64,000 bases of DNA from Paracoccus sp. S-4012 (GTDB lineage: Bacteria > Pseudomonadota > Alphaproteobacteria > Rhodobacterales > Rhodobacteraceae), in NCBI RefSeq assembly GCF_009674885.1, contig NZ_WKKA01000014.1, forward strand, positions 1 to 64,000, in the 5' to 3' direction. Shown piece after piece: positions 8,640 through 18,100 of this stretch. The translations under genes and the position numbers were made by a program. How positions within the stretch are numbered: position 1 is the first letter of the stretch; each line of letters starts with the position of its first letter. A model generated the notes under the pieces. It saw only the letters and a program-made list of their open reading frames with translations. It did not search any database and was not told the DNA's origin.

Positions 8640-11600
8640 TCAGAGCTTGATGTCGGCGGGCGCGGCTGGTTCCTTCGGCGCCGGCGCCCACAAGGGGTCG
8701 GACAAGGTGCGAGCCATCAGGTTCATGTCCGTCAGCCACACGCCGAGCCGATAGTGTCCGTTCTTGTCATCGGTGATCCGGGTCGCGATCATGGGGCCGC
8801 AACCAGCCGCCAGTTCCGGCCGGAGAGGGTCCGGTGGATTGTCTGGCCAGAAGAGGCCGTCGACCAGGCTTCGATGGTCCAGCAGAGCTCCTGCGCCTGT
8901 GGGCGAGGTCTCCGGGATCCGCAACTGAGGCGGCTGTCCCATCCAGCTGAATCCCGCCATGCAGGCGTCGTCCGACGAGGTCATTGTCCACCGCAAGGCA
9001 CCCGGATCATTGTCGGAACGTTCGGTGGGCTCGCCGTATTTCCGGACGAGAGCGGATACGATCGACTCGAGGCTGGTCTGCTCTTGGGTTACCACGAGCC
9101 GGCGATAGAGCGCCAGGACAGGGCCGTCAGGACGTCCGGGTGGATGCACGGCCAGAATGGTCTGGCTGTTATCCGAACTGATGTAGCCCGATACGGTTCC
9201 GAACCTGAGGTCGAGGTCTGGGTTTGGCACCTCCAGCCGCAAGCTGGTGCCGGGCTTGAAGAGACCCTCGGCTCCGGCCAGGAACGCGTCCGACGTCATC
9301 CCGAGCCGGAGGCCCGCGACGTCGACGTCTGCAGGTGGAACGACAGGCTCGCTCGACGGTTCGGCCAGGGCGTCCGGCTCACGCTCCGGCACTGCGTCGG
9401 AGGAAGTCGCCTCCTCCGCCCCGCTGTCCGACTCCACGTCCGGCGCGGGGCTCGGCGCCTCCGCAAGGGCTGCCGGTTCGGACAGGGCAGGTGCCTGCGC
9501 CGCACCGGTCCAGAGAACCGATTCCGGGTCATCGACGGGGTGAAGGCGGAGCGGAGCCTCCGCCACCCAGTCGAGCACCAGGATGTTCGGCCGATCCTCG
9601 GGAATCCTTCCGCTCAGAGTGGCATCAAAGGACATCAGGACGGAGCGCGAATCCGGGTCACGAGGCGTGGCCACTCGATCGAGAAGGGCCTCCCCCTCCG
9701 CGGGAGGCATCACGAAGGCGCCCGGCAGGGCCGACATGTCCACGTTGTACTCCGTGTCGCCGAATATACGGAGGTTGAGGCCGGCCAGCGGGCAACTCCG
9801 GTCACCCAGGGGAAAGCCTCCGGCGTCCATGTCGTAGCGGGACAGAGTGATCTGGCAGAAGATTCTGACCTGGAGAAGCTTCAGCGTTCCCTCGGCCTCG
9901 ACCAGCGACGGCAGCCGGGTCCTCACCAGGTCTGTCAGCCGGGCGATGTCGAACTCGCTCAGCCGGCGCCCGAGTTCACTTGCGACACTCTGGCCGCCAG
10001 GCTGCATGACCCCATAGTCGGAGTAGTTCGGTTCGGAGCGCGTAGCCTCCGCTACGAGGTCGGCACGGTCCCGTCCGGGAAAGAGGGCCAGGGCTTCCAG
10101 GGCTTTGCGCTCGTCCGCGAGCCAGTCCGGCCTGTTCTTGATGGCGGCCAGGGCAGCGACGGCGGCGAGAGCCTGCTCTGTTGCGGTCGCATCGACCAGC
10201 GGAAGGCCGGTTTCCTTCCGCACGGGTATGTTCCCCGACACGAACACCGGGATTCGGCCGTCCAGTAGCGTCGTGCCGCGGGGTCCTTCCGACAGGTTCG
10301 AGGCGACGGCCGGGCCGGCGTCCGGATAGGTGTGGAGAACCCGGTCGAGATGGCCCGGAAGGTGAAGGCGCCAGTGGTGGACGTCCCGGAAGCTCAGCTT
10401 GAAGCCGCTGTTCAGAGTCCTCGGCGCGTCCCCGGCGATCTCCAGCTTCGCGCGGAAGGAGACGAGGAGCACGAGCCCCGAAGGGGGCTGCGAGCCTGCA
10501 GATGCAGCTCGAACTTCGGCCTCCAGGGCTTCGGCCGCTTCTGGCGCCAGCGGCAGCTCCGCCGGGAAGCCGGGCAGGCCACCTTCGACCCTGCCCGCCC
10601 GCCGGCCAAGTTGCACCGAGCGACAATCCTGGACATGGCTCGCAACATTCGGGTCAGGAAACGCCTGCGCCGCGAAATCGTACTCCTCGAAGTGAATCCG
10701 GCAGACCACCTGCACGTCGAGCGGACCGGCTGGCACATCTGCCAGGAGGTCCGGAAGCCGGGCCCGGACCTCCCCCATGATCCGCTGACGCTCAAAGCTC
10801 GAAATCAGGTTCGTGAGCGGGTAGAGGAGGAGACCGACGTCGCCGCCTTCCCGGAACCCAGCGACCATGTTGCGGCTCGTTTCGTCGACGGCCGCATCCA
10901 TCAGCGATGCAGCGAAGTCCGGGTCGAGCGCGGCAAGGACCGACATCGCTTCCTCGTCATTCGAGGTCAGCTCCGGTATGGCGACCGCCGCTCTCAGCAG
11001 GACTTGCTTGTCCGCTTCCTCGATCAGGCGCGCCTGCTCGGGAACGGCGTCTCTGAGCTTGTCGCCGAAGAGGATGACCTCAGCGGCCGGCCCCTCGTCG
11101 AGGGCCAACTCGTTCTGGCCCCGGTCCACACCTGCCGGCTCCTGGGGTGAGGCCAGCGATCCCGGCCCAACCTGCGCCGTCAGTGCCACGCGGCCCGCAC
11201 CGGCACCGGCCGCCGATGGCGATCCAGAGCCTGGCTGACCAGTGGCGATCTGGTCGATGCGAGCGGCCATGCTGCTTCCGAGGCAGCCGGGATCACTGCC
11301 GCAGGCGTCGCGCGACAGGATCCAGGTGCGCTGCTGCGACAGCAGTGCTTCGGCCTGCGCACCCGATGCCCCCTGCCGCGCGGCACGGAAGCGCGCGGAC
11401 ATCTCGCGATCCAGGGCAGCGAGCTCGTCCGACGCGCAGATCGCGAGTTCGGACGGTTCTCGAGCCTGCACACAATCGAAGCTTGGGCCCTGCCGAAGCC
11501 TTGAGTCGTTCGACGAAGGAAGCGGATCGGCGGGTCTGGCCGCATGCGCCGCGGCGAGCCGGTCGAGGGTAGCCCGATCGAGCCTGCCGGTGGACGGCAG

Positions 11601-11906
11601 GCCAGCCTGGGCCTGGAACCGCGCGATCTCCTTGCGTGTTCTGGGTCCCGGATCGCCGTCGGGAGCGCCTGGCGAATATCCCAGGTCGGCCAGCATCCGC
11701 TGGACGTCGGCAACACTGGTTCGCGAGGAGGGTTCCTCGGCCTGGTCGAGGCCCTGAAGCCCGCGTCCAATGGCCAGCAACGCGTCCGCCGCGTCAGGCA
11801 ACTCGAGCGCCTGCGAGATGGCAGGCTGCGCTGACATCAGGGGCAGAAAACTTGCAGCGAAGATCGAGGCGAAGAGCGCAGGACGCGAGGCCATCACGAA
11901 CTCCAC
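8640..11906 (-). CDS. Large exported protein with peptidoglycan-binding, LprI-like and duplicated unknown modules
   Basis: 1088 residues, beginning with a signal peptide (about 1-32, cleavage near AISQA). Residues 63-114 are a PG_binding_1 fold (VADVQRMLADLGYSPGAPDG, then RTRKEIARFQAQAGLPSTG). Residues 143-218 resemble the DUF1311/LprI lysozyme-inhibitor-like domain (SFDCVQAREPSELAIC, LDREMSARF, QRTWILSRDACGSDPGCL) with four or more cysteines. Residues about 280-530 and 550-800 are two copies of one module. Each has an LPxL helix, then VxVxCRIxFxxYD or VRIFCQITLSRYD, a later FP...C, and a (L)xSFxAxLxxxI strand. A Pro/Glu-rich linker (about 805-860) leads to a C-terminal domain starting VAGLRLGMTSDAFLAG. 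It probably works in the periplasm bound to cell wall. The duplicated module is unknown to me. Flanked by IS remnants. Confidence 0.8.
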   Translation of the reverse strand: MEFVMASRPALFASIFAASFLPLMSAQPAISQALELPDAADALLAIGRGLQGLDQAEEPSSRTSVADVQRMLADLGYSPGAPDGDPGPRTRKEIARFQAQAGLPSTGRLDRATLDRLAAAHAARPADPLPSSNDSRLRQGPSFDCVQAREPSELAICASDELAALDREMSARFRAARQGASGAQAEALLSQQRTWILSRDACGSDPGCLGSSMAARIDQIATGQPGSGSPSAAGAGAGRVALTAQVGPGSLASPQEPAGVDRGQNELALDEGPAAEVILFGDKLRDAVPEQARLIEEADKQVLLRAAVAIPELTSNDEEAMSVLAALDPDFAASLMDAAVDETSRNMVAGFREGGDVGLLLYPLTNLISSFERQRIMGEVRARLPDLLADVPAGPLDVQVVCRIHFEEYDFAAQAFPDPNVASHVQDCRSVQLGRRAGRVEGGLPGFPAELPLAPEAAEALEAEVRAASAGSQPPSGLVLLVSFRAKLEIAGDAPRTLNSGFKLSFRDVHHWRLHLPGHLDRVLHTYPDAGPAVASNLSEGPRGTTLLDGRIPVFVSGNIPVRKETGLPLVDATATEQALAAVAALAAIKNRPDWLADERKALEALALFPGRDRADLVAEATRSEPNYSDYGVMQPGGQSVASELGRRLSEFDIARLTDLVRTRLPSLVEAEGTLKLLQVRIFCQITLSRYDMDAGGFPLGDRSCPLAGLNLRIFGDTEYNVDMSALPGAFVMPPAEGEALLDRVATPRDPDSRSVLMSFDATLSGRIPEDRPNILVLDWVAEAPLRLHPVDDPESVLWTGAAQAPALSEPAALAEAPSPAPDVESDSGAEEATSSDAVPEREPDALAEPSSEPVVPPADVDVAGLRLGMTSDAFLAGAEGLFKPGTSLRLEVPNPDLDLRFGTVSGYISSDNSQTILAVHPPGRPDGPVLALYRRLVVTQEQTSLESIVSALVRKYGEPTERSDNDPGALRWTMTSSDDACMAGFSWMGQPPQLRIPETSPTGAGALLDHRSLVDGLFWPDNPPDPLRPELAAGCGPMIATRITDDKNGHYRLGVWLTDMNLMARTLSDPLWAPAPKEPAAPADIKL

Positions 11907-12742
11907 GCAGGAACGTGGCCAACAATGATAGCTTACGCTGCGGAAAGTGGCCGGTCAACGCGCGCTGGATCGTTGGCCCGTCTGGAGGTCGAGTGCGGGA
12001 GCGGGTCTGCCTCGAACGATCCGGCCCGGGATCGTGGGCGACCGATGCGGAGCCAGCGCTGATCTGATAGCCCTGAGGCAACGGCCATTTGACCCTGCCG
12101 CCCGGCGCAGGAGTTTTGGTGCTGTTGCCCGCACTGCCACGGGCGGCCCTGGCGATAACCTCAGTGTCGGCGACGGGGGAATCCGCGGCAGAAAGGAATT
12201 CAGTCTCGGGTTTGACCTTGTGGTCGGCCATAAGGTCGAACTTATCATCGGTGGCGAAATCCCGTCAGACGGCCACCGCCGGAGGCTTACGATTGGGCAG
12301 CGCAGCCACACGACCTTGAGGCGGCGGCCGTGAAGATGGTCATTTGCCAGGCCGAGCGGTCGCTCAGAGCCTGCGGGCAACAATCTCTGCCGAGGAGCCG
12401 CCGCGAGCTCTCGCGGCGGTCTGTTGGTTTTTGGGCCGGCACTCACTTCGTGTCCTACAGCGGAGAATGCGTCAGGAGTCCTCCCAGCCGTGGAGGGAGA
12501 GGTTAAGACGGAGCAGGCTCCGAGGCGCGACTCGCATCACGCGGGATCAGGAGTTCTGGAGCTACGCGGGCCCGTGGTCCACCTCTACGATAACTCATTG
12601 ATCTGTATCGCTCGGTTGCGCTGAAGCGTGGTCCATAACGGTTCTGATTTCATTTGGTTTTCTTGCGGGTTAGTAGCCCCCTACGGGCTGCCCAGCTTCT
12701 TGCCAGAACGGTGTTTTCATTGCGTTGTTGGTGGAAAGTGTT
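11907..12742. other. Gene-poor stretch
   Basis: I recognise no protein here on either strand. Short open frames on both strands lack family motifs, credible ribosome sites or conserved-looking composition. The only clear element is a terminator-like hairpin at 12398-12432. The stretch lies between an exported-protein gene and an integrase stub, so it is probably decayed mobile DNA. Confidence 0.5.
12398..12432 (+). terminator. Strong rho-independent-type hairpin without an obvious gene
   Basis: An 11-bp GC-rich stem (GCCGCCGCGAG pairing with CTCGCGGCGG) is followed by tctgttggttttt, a T-rich tail on the plus strand. No recognisable plus-strand gene ends just upstream, so it may belong to a lost gene or an unannotated transcript. 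Confidence 0.6.
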
Positions 12743-12963
12743 TCACAAGTTTGAGTGTGCGGGGACACCTGGGTTCGGACGTGCCTTCTCGACCCGGCTC
12801 GGAGCCCGACAGCACAAGGCCCGCCCGCTCCACGTCTTGGCGTTGGGCGCGCTCGACTTGACGTCGGAAGGCGAAGCGCGCGGCGACCTCGAACACGCTT
12901 GCTCCGGCCTTGGCCAGCTCGTGCGCGGAGGCTTTGCGGATGCCGTGCTGCGAACGCACGGCT
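12743..12963 (-). pseudogene. Tyrosine recombinase (phage-type integrase) C-terminal stub
   Basis: The minus strand reads QHGIRKASAHELAKAGASVF and EVAARF. This matches the HGLRK...LAxAGAS box II helix of tyrosine recombinases around the catalytic H-x-x-R. A frameshift follows, then DVKSSAP and VEKARPNPGVPAHSNL with a stop at 12743. The nucleophilic Tyr position (SAPY in relatives) reads Asn. The upstream part is replaced at 12964 by an IS3 end. A non-functional remnant of an integrated element. Confidence 0.65.
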
Positions 12964-13577
12964 GTGGCCTGCAGCCGGTTTCGTGGACGCCCGGTTACGG
13001 TAGCCCGGCGCGAGCCTCGAACTGAATCGGGCTGAGGTAGCCCAGTTTCGAGTGGCCGCTTTGGATTGTAGAACCTCTCGATGTAGTCGAACACCTCGGC
13101 CCTTGCGGCATCGCGGGTGCGGTAGGTCTTGCGGGCCGAGCGCTCGGTCTTGAGCGAAGAGAAGAAGCTCTCCATGGCCGAATTGTCCCAGCGTCTCCCG
13201 ACCGGCTCATCGAGCAGGTCTATTGGCTGCCCTGGTCCGCATGATGCAGCAGCACGTCCGCGCCGCCACACTGCCACCATGAGGGCATCCATGACGAGCG
13301 ATGCGTCGCGCTCGGCCTTCATCGACCAGCCCACGATGTGGCGTGAGAACAGGTCCAGCACGGCGGCCAGCCCCCGGCTGTCCAGAAGGAGGTGCAATCG
13401 GCCAGCCGCTTCTGGTTGGGTCTGTCCGCCTGGAAGTTCCGATCGAGGAGGGTGTCGGCGATGACGGACTGGTCTTTCGGCAGGCCGCGACGGCGAGGCC
13501 GCGCCTTGAAGCCATTCGTCTGCATCAGCCGCTCGATGCGGTGGAGGCCGTGACCTGCCACGGGATTTTTCCTCCAC
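12964..13577 (-). mobile_element. IS3-family remnant (orfB, several frameshifts)
   Basis: The minus strand encodes HGLHRIERLMQTNGFKARPR, PKDQSVIADTLLDRNFQADR, AAVLDLFSRHIVGWSMKAER, DNSAMESFFSSLKTER, DAARAEVFDYIERFYNPKR and LSPIQFEARAGLP, with a stop at 12995. This is the catalytic half of an IS3-group OrfB spread over three frames, with its first part missing. The lower end, tggcctgcagccggtttcgtgg from 12964, matches the IS3 end at 18101. Not functional. Confidence 0.78.
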
Positions 13578-13681
13578 AGCGATTAGAGTCCGGCCAACGA
13601 TGCTCTGCCTCCTGAGAACTGGACCGTTTGAAGCTGTAGTTATCGGCTACGCTTTCCCGGCTGGGCGAGGAGCTGAGAACG

Positions 13682-13948
13682 ATGAAGGCATCGAGGTTCA
13701 CGGAGGCGCAGAAGGCGTTCATCCTGAAGCAGGGCGAGGCAGGCACGCCGGTCGCCGAGATCTGCCGCAAGGCAGGGATCGGGCAGTCGACCTACTTCGC
13801 CTGGAAGAAGAAGTATGGCGGCCTGCTGCCGGACGAGATGCGGCGGCTGAAGCAGCTTGAGGACGAGAACGCGCGGCTGAAGCGGATCTTGGCGGACCTG
13901 ACGCTGGACCGAGAAATGCTCCAGGATGTCGTCCGCCGAAAGCTTTGA
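13682..13948 (+). CDS. IS3-family transposase OrfA
   Basis: An intact 88-residue OrfA: MKASRFTEAQKAFILKQGEA, then a helix-turn-helix VAEICRKAGIGQSTYFAWKK, then a leucine-zipper-like C-terminus (LKQLEDENARLKRILADLTL). It has a good ribosome site (GAGGAG) before ATG 13682. Its partner OrfB, which overlaps its stop, is broken, so the element cannot transpose on its own. Confidence 0.85.
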   Translation: MKASRFTEAQKAFILKQGEAGTPVAEICRKAGIGQSTYFAWKKKYGGLLPDEMRRLKQLEDENARLKRILADLTLDREMLQDVVRRKL

Positions 13949-14392
13949 AGCCGGAGCGGAAGCGCGAACTGGTCGGCGGGATGTGCGCAGACTGGGCGGT
14001 CTCGATCCGCAGGGCGTGTGGGGCCCTGCGGTTCGACCGCTCGAGCTACCACTACAAGTCCGGCCGCACCGATCCGGCAGAACTGAAGCGGCGGATCAAG
14101 GAGATCTTCGAAACCCGCGTGCGGCTCACGGCTATCGCCGCGTTCACGTCATCCTCAAACGCGAAGGTCACCCGGGACTTCTCGCGGCTCGGCAAGCCCA
14201 CCGACAACGGCTTCATCGAGGCGTTCAACAGCAAGCTCAGGCCCGAATGCCTGAACGCCCACTGGTTCATGAGCCTTGCTGATGCGGTCGAAAAGCTGGA
14301 GAATTAGCGCAGACACTACAATGACGATCGAACCCATAGCGCCATCGATTAAAAAGCCCCAAGCGCACTGCACTTTCCCGACGGCGCCACCG
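13945..14392 (+). pseudogene. IS3-family transposase OrfB, internally deleted
   Basis: It starts MKPERKRELVGGMCADWAVS, runs to KRRIKEIFETRVR, shifts frame to HGYRRVHVILKREGH, then jumps straight to LGKPTDNGFIEAFNSKLRPE, CLNAHWFMSL and, past two in-frame stops, RRHYNDDRTHSAI and HFPDGATG. The central D-D region of the DDE domain is deleted. Homology ends at about 14392, where an acyl-CoA dehydrogenase fragment begins on the other strand. Confidence 0.8.
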
Positions 14393-14657
14393 GCTTGGAT
14401 GACGTCGGCGCTGCGCGGACACACCGATGCGACGGTCTCGATGGCGAGGATCGCGTCGATCACCTCCTCGCCCTGGCCGCCGTGCTCCTCGGGAATCGCG
14501 ATTCCCAGAAGTCCATTCTTGGCCATCAGTTTCGCGACGTCGTAGGGATAGGAGTCGGTCTGCGCGCGTATCAGCGCCCCGTCCGCCAAATGGCGTCGAC
14601 TAACTTTTCGACCGCATCCCTGGACTGATTCTGTTCCTCGCTCAGCGAAAAGCTCAT
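14393..14657 (-). pseudogene. Acyl-CoA dehydrogenase N-terminal remnant
   Basis: From an ATG at 14655-14657 the minus strand reads MSFSLSEEQNQSRDAVEKLV, then shifts frame to SYPYDVAKLMAKNGLLGIAI, PEEHGGQG and DAILAIETVASVCPRSADVI followed by QAG. These are the first ~90 residues of an acyl-CoA dehydrogenase. The rest is cut off at the IS3 remnant. Inactive. Confidence 0.75.
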
Positions 14658-14760
14658 GTCGAACCTCTTTATCGTGCCATGGTACTTTCAACCAGCGCGA
14701 GCGTCGTGCAAAATGTCATTCCGTTACCCCGCTTCAACGCAGTGTCGATCCTTCGAGTGA

Positions 14761-15182
14761 TCAGAGCGTGGTGCGGTCGCCGGTGAAATCGCGCGCGACA
14801 TACATCGCTCCGTGGAACTGGCGTTCCATCTCCGGTTCATCCTCGGGTTTCATGCGCGAGAGGAGCGCCAGCGCCCGCGGCATGAAGAACCGTGTGGGCG
14901 AGGTGCAGATCTGTCCCGCATTGCGGAACTTTGCCGTTACTGCCAGCGCTGCGGCGGCTTCAGGGTGGGCGTCGTCGAAAACCACGACCGGGTTACGCCC
15001 GCCCAGCTCCATCGTCGCGGGCTTCATCGTCGCCCCAGCCTGCGCGGCGAGTCTCTTGCCGATCGGGACCGAGCCGGTGAAGGTCAACCTGCGGATCTCC
15101 GGCGCCGAGATCAGCCGGGCCGAGATCAGCTCCGGGTCGCCCAGCGCCAGCGCGACCGCTCCCTCGGGGACGCCAGCATCAC
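14761..15182 (-). pseudogene. Aldehyde dehydrogenase internal fragment
   Basis: The minus strand encodes VPEGAVALALGDPELISARL, RRLTFTGSVPIGKRLAAQAG, MKPATMELGGRNPVVVFDDA and KFRNAGQICTSPTRF. This is the NAD-binding FTGSxxxG loop, the general-base ELGG motif and the Gln-x-Cys nucleophile region. The first ~180 residues are missing. After SPTRF the sequence diverges into about 40 unidentified residues to a stop at 14761. The lost N-terminus abuts the truncated hydantoinase A gene, suggesting one deletion removed both divergent 5' ends. Confidence 0.75.
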
Positions 15183-15183
15183 C

Positions 15184-15902
15184 ATGGTCGCGACGGGCGG
15201 TGCAGGGCCCGTCCATGCCGTCGATGTCGCTCGTCGCATCGGCATCCGCCGCATACTCAGCCCGATCGCCGCAGGCGCGGGCTCCTGCCTCGGCCTCCTC
15301 GCCGCCGCTGCCCGGACCGACCGTGGCCTCTCGCGCCGCGCTCTGCTGGCGGACGTGGATTGGCCTGACCTTCGCGCCGCGCTCGCCGAACAGCGCGAAG
15401 ACGCAGCCGAGGAGCTTCGCTCCAGCGGTGTGGCGGACGCGGAATGGACGGTCGGCGTACACGCCCGTTACGCCGGCCAGGGCCACGAGATCGAGTTGCA
15501 TTTTCCGTATTCCAGCCTCGAAGCCGACACGGCGGCCGGGATCGAACGCATGTTCACGGCCCGCTATCGCGAGATCTACGGCATGATAGTCCCGGACGGA
15601 CGGATTGAGATCGTCGCCTGGCGCCTGACCGGCGCAGCGGCCAGTGACGTGCGCGCGCTTAATTGGGGCGACGGCACGCGCACCGGGACGCCGTCGGCGC
15701 CGCGCCAGCGCCCGATCTTCCTGCCGCAGTACAACCGCTTCGGTACCGTCGACGTGTTCGACCGCTACGACCTCGCCCCCGGCACCGTGCTGCGCGCGCC
15801 CCTTATCCTGCCGGAACGCGAATCCACCATCGTCGTCGCCTTCCCGGCCAGCGTCCGAGTGCTCGACGCCTCATCGAACTCGACAGTGGAGTCGGCGTAT
15901 GA
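15184..15902 (+). pseudogene. Hydantoinase/5-oxoprolinase subunit A, C-terminal remnant
   Basis: It reads GGAGPVHAVDVARRIGIRRI followed by LSPIAAGAGSCLGLLAA, then RYREIYGMIVPDGRIEIVAW and YNRFGTVDVFDRYDLAPGTV. This is the C-terminal third of HyuA-type ATP-dependent amidohydrolases (normally near 690 residues). The N-terminal nucleotide-binding part is missing. A frameshift near 15870 precedes the native end LIELDSGVGV, whose stop overlaps the hyuB ATG. Confidence 0.75.
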
Positions 15903-16933
15903 AGGCCACCGATCCGATCGCGCGGGAAATCCTCTGGACGCGCATCATCAGCATCGTGGACGAAGCCGCCGCGATTTTCTGCGGACAGCCTTCTCGTCGC
16001 TGGCGCGCGAGGCCAACGACTACGCCGTGGTCCTGACCGACGCCGAGGGCCCCTCGGTTGCGCAGTCGACGGTCAGCGAGGGGCTTCAGATCCCGATGCT
16101 GAAGCTGGTCGAGGCCGGCGTGCCGAACGGCACCATCGTCGATTTCATCCGAACCAATATCTGAGTCCCCGACGCGACGATGGGCGACATCCGGGGTGAG
16201 GTGGCCGCCTGCCACAAGGTTACCGAGCGCCTGCACGACCTGCTGACCGAGACGCGCGCCAGCTTTCCCGAGCTGAGTCACGAGATCCGCACCCGCTTCG
16301 AGGCCGTCATGCAGGCGGCCATCGCAACGACACCGCCGGGCCGGTACACCTACGAGATCGAGCATGACGGGCGCGGAGCGCGCGGCATGATCGGGCACCT
16401 GCTGCCGGTCGCCGTCATGGGCGCCTTGGCGGAGGCCGGACCGTGTCTGGGCACTCGGCTCGGGCAACTCGACGTTGACCACCGCCGGGCCACACCGTGG
16501 CGCCAGCTATGCGGGCGTCTATTTTTGGAATGCGGGGCAGGGGGCGTCGGGGGCGCGGGGCGGGCTTTCGGTCATCAGCTTCCCCTCGAACCTATCCAAC
16601 TCGCCCATCGAGATGATCGAGGCCTCTGCCCCGATCCGCGTCCGCCACCGGCGAATCCAGCGCGGCAGCGGCGGCGCAGGACGGCGGCGAGGTGGCGACG
16701 GGCTGGACTTCGCCTTCCGCTTCGTGGGAGACAGCCCGACGACGGCGTCCTTCATCATGACGCAGATGCGCATCGGCCCGCCGGGCCTCGCGGGAGACGG
16801 AGCGGGACAGTCCGGCCTCGTCACCATCGACGGTGTGCGCCCGAATTTGACTGAGCACGTGATCCTCAACCCCGGCGCCGAGGTCGTGATTCAGACCGCG
16901 GGCGGCGGCGGTTTCGGCGCGGGGCCGGACTGA
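15899..16933 (+). pseudogene. Hydantoinase/5-oxoprolinase subunit B remnant
   Basis: It starts ATG 15899 with MKATDPIAREILWTRIISIV followed by DEAAAIF. A frameshift leads to FSSLAREANDYAVVLTDAEG. Then come GLQIPMLKLVEAGVPNGTIV with a stop inside, GDIRGEVAACHKVTERLHDL, GRYTYEIEHDG, and in the last frame GLSVISFPSNLSNSPIEMIE, APIRVRHRR and QTAGGGGFG to a stop at 16931-16933. Block order matches HyuB, but about 200 residues are missing and there are several frameshifts. It was coupled (ATGA) to hyuA and to the next gene. Confidence 0.78.
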
Positions 16934-17851
16934 TGCTGCACCTGACCGAAGCCGACGTCGCGCGCCGGCTCGACATGGACGTCGCCATCGCCGCCGTCCT
17001 GCGCGGGTTGACCGCAGAAGCCAATGGCGCAACCGCTGCGCATCCCAAGCAGGTGCTACCCTTTTGGTGAAACCGGTGCGGCGCTGCACATGCTGGGTGC
17101 GGTCGCTCCCGGCCTCGGCGTCTGCGGCGTCAAGGTGCGGACGCAGATCGGCGCCAACGCGCAGCCGCAGCTGCTAATCTTTGACAGTGCGACCGCGCCG
17201 CCGGTTCCCCTGATTGACGCCTACGCGCTCAGTTCGCTGCGCACCGGGGTGCTCGCCGCCGTGGCGACGTACGCCCTCGCGCATCCCGAGGCCTCGATCC
17301 TTGGGGTCGTCGGGTCGGGTAAGCAGGCCCGTGCGCTCGTCGCGGCTATCGCTCGTGTCCGCCGACTCTCCGAGGTCCGGCTGTGGAGCCCGACCGCGGA
17401 TAACCGAACTCGCGCGGCTGCGGAGTTGTCCGAGGCGCTCGGCCTGATTGTGCGCGCTGTGAAAACGCCGGCGGGAGTCGTGCGGGACGCAGACATCGTG
17501 AGCCTCCCGGCCCGGGCACCTGAACCGCCCATCACCAGCGGGATGTTGGCGCGGCGCGCATCTCACCGCGATCGGGGTTACCGTTCCAGACCGTCGCGAA
17601 CTGCCGCTCGACGTGTTCCCCCGCTGCGCGGCGGTCTGTGCCGATACCCCTGAGACCGTGCGCGCCTCGTCGGCCGACTTTGCTGCCTGGCTGTCGGATC
17701 CGGGCGGCGGCGTCTGGTCTCACTGGCCTCGCTGATCAAGTCCGGCGGCGGCCGGCCGTCGGGCGCGGGCCTGACTCTCTACAAGGGCATAGGCAGCGCA
17801 GTTGCCGACTTCGCCGTCCGCCTCGCCGTAACGGGTGCCTCGTTGACGTGA
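16933..17851 (+). pseudogene. Ornithine cyclodeaminase/mu-crystallin family remnant
   Basis: It starts ATG 16933 inside the hyuB stop: LTEADVARRLDMDVAIAAVL, then a frameshift, then LIFDSATAPPVPLIDAYALS, SLRTGVLAAVATYALAHPEA, the Rossmann motif LGVVGSGKQARALVAAIARV, LPLDVFPRCAAVCADTPE in another frame, and finally LYKGIGSAVADFAVRLAV. The order follows the OCD family (NAD-dependent cyclodeaminases and related reductases). At least three frame changes make it inactive. Confidence 0.78.
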
Positions 17852-17869
17852 TCGCCACAACGAAGCGCG

Positions 17870-18005
17870 TTGGGACCGGTGTATATGGCGCGGAGCCGAG
17901 ACAGGCCCTCCAGACCGTCTGCTGCAAGGTCGGCTTCCCAAAGACGATCAGCGTCGACAGGGGCAGCGAGTTCTGCTCCCGCGACCTCGTCCGGGCTATG
18001 CCAGG
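17870..18005 (+). mobile_element. IS3-family orfB fragment (DDE second Asp region)
   Basis: It encodes RQALQTVCCKVGFPKTISVD followed by RGSEFCSRDLVRA, the strand and helix around the second catalytic Asp of IS3-type OrfB. There is no start or end, so it is an isolated fragment directly after the cyclodeaminase remnant. Confidence 0.65.
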
Positions 18006-18100
18006 CAGGTCGCCATGGATGTCAATCGGCTCGCAATCGGATCCCCCGATCGGCTCGCAAAAGGGACCTCTGTCGCGCGGGTAGCCGGCCCGAGGCGGCG

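Noticed and set aside
8373..10268. 631-codon plus-strand open frame opposite the exported protein
   Set aside because: It lies antisense to the large minus-strand gene, has no family motifs or ribosome site, and crosses the IS3 end. A high-GC shadow.
11794..12446. Minus-strand frames (MADHKVKPETEFLSAADSPV and an overlapping one) upstream of the exported protein
   Set aside because: No recognisable family, no clear ribosome site, and overlapping frames of similar length on the other strand. Not enough to call a gene.
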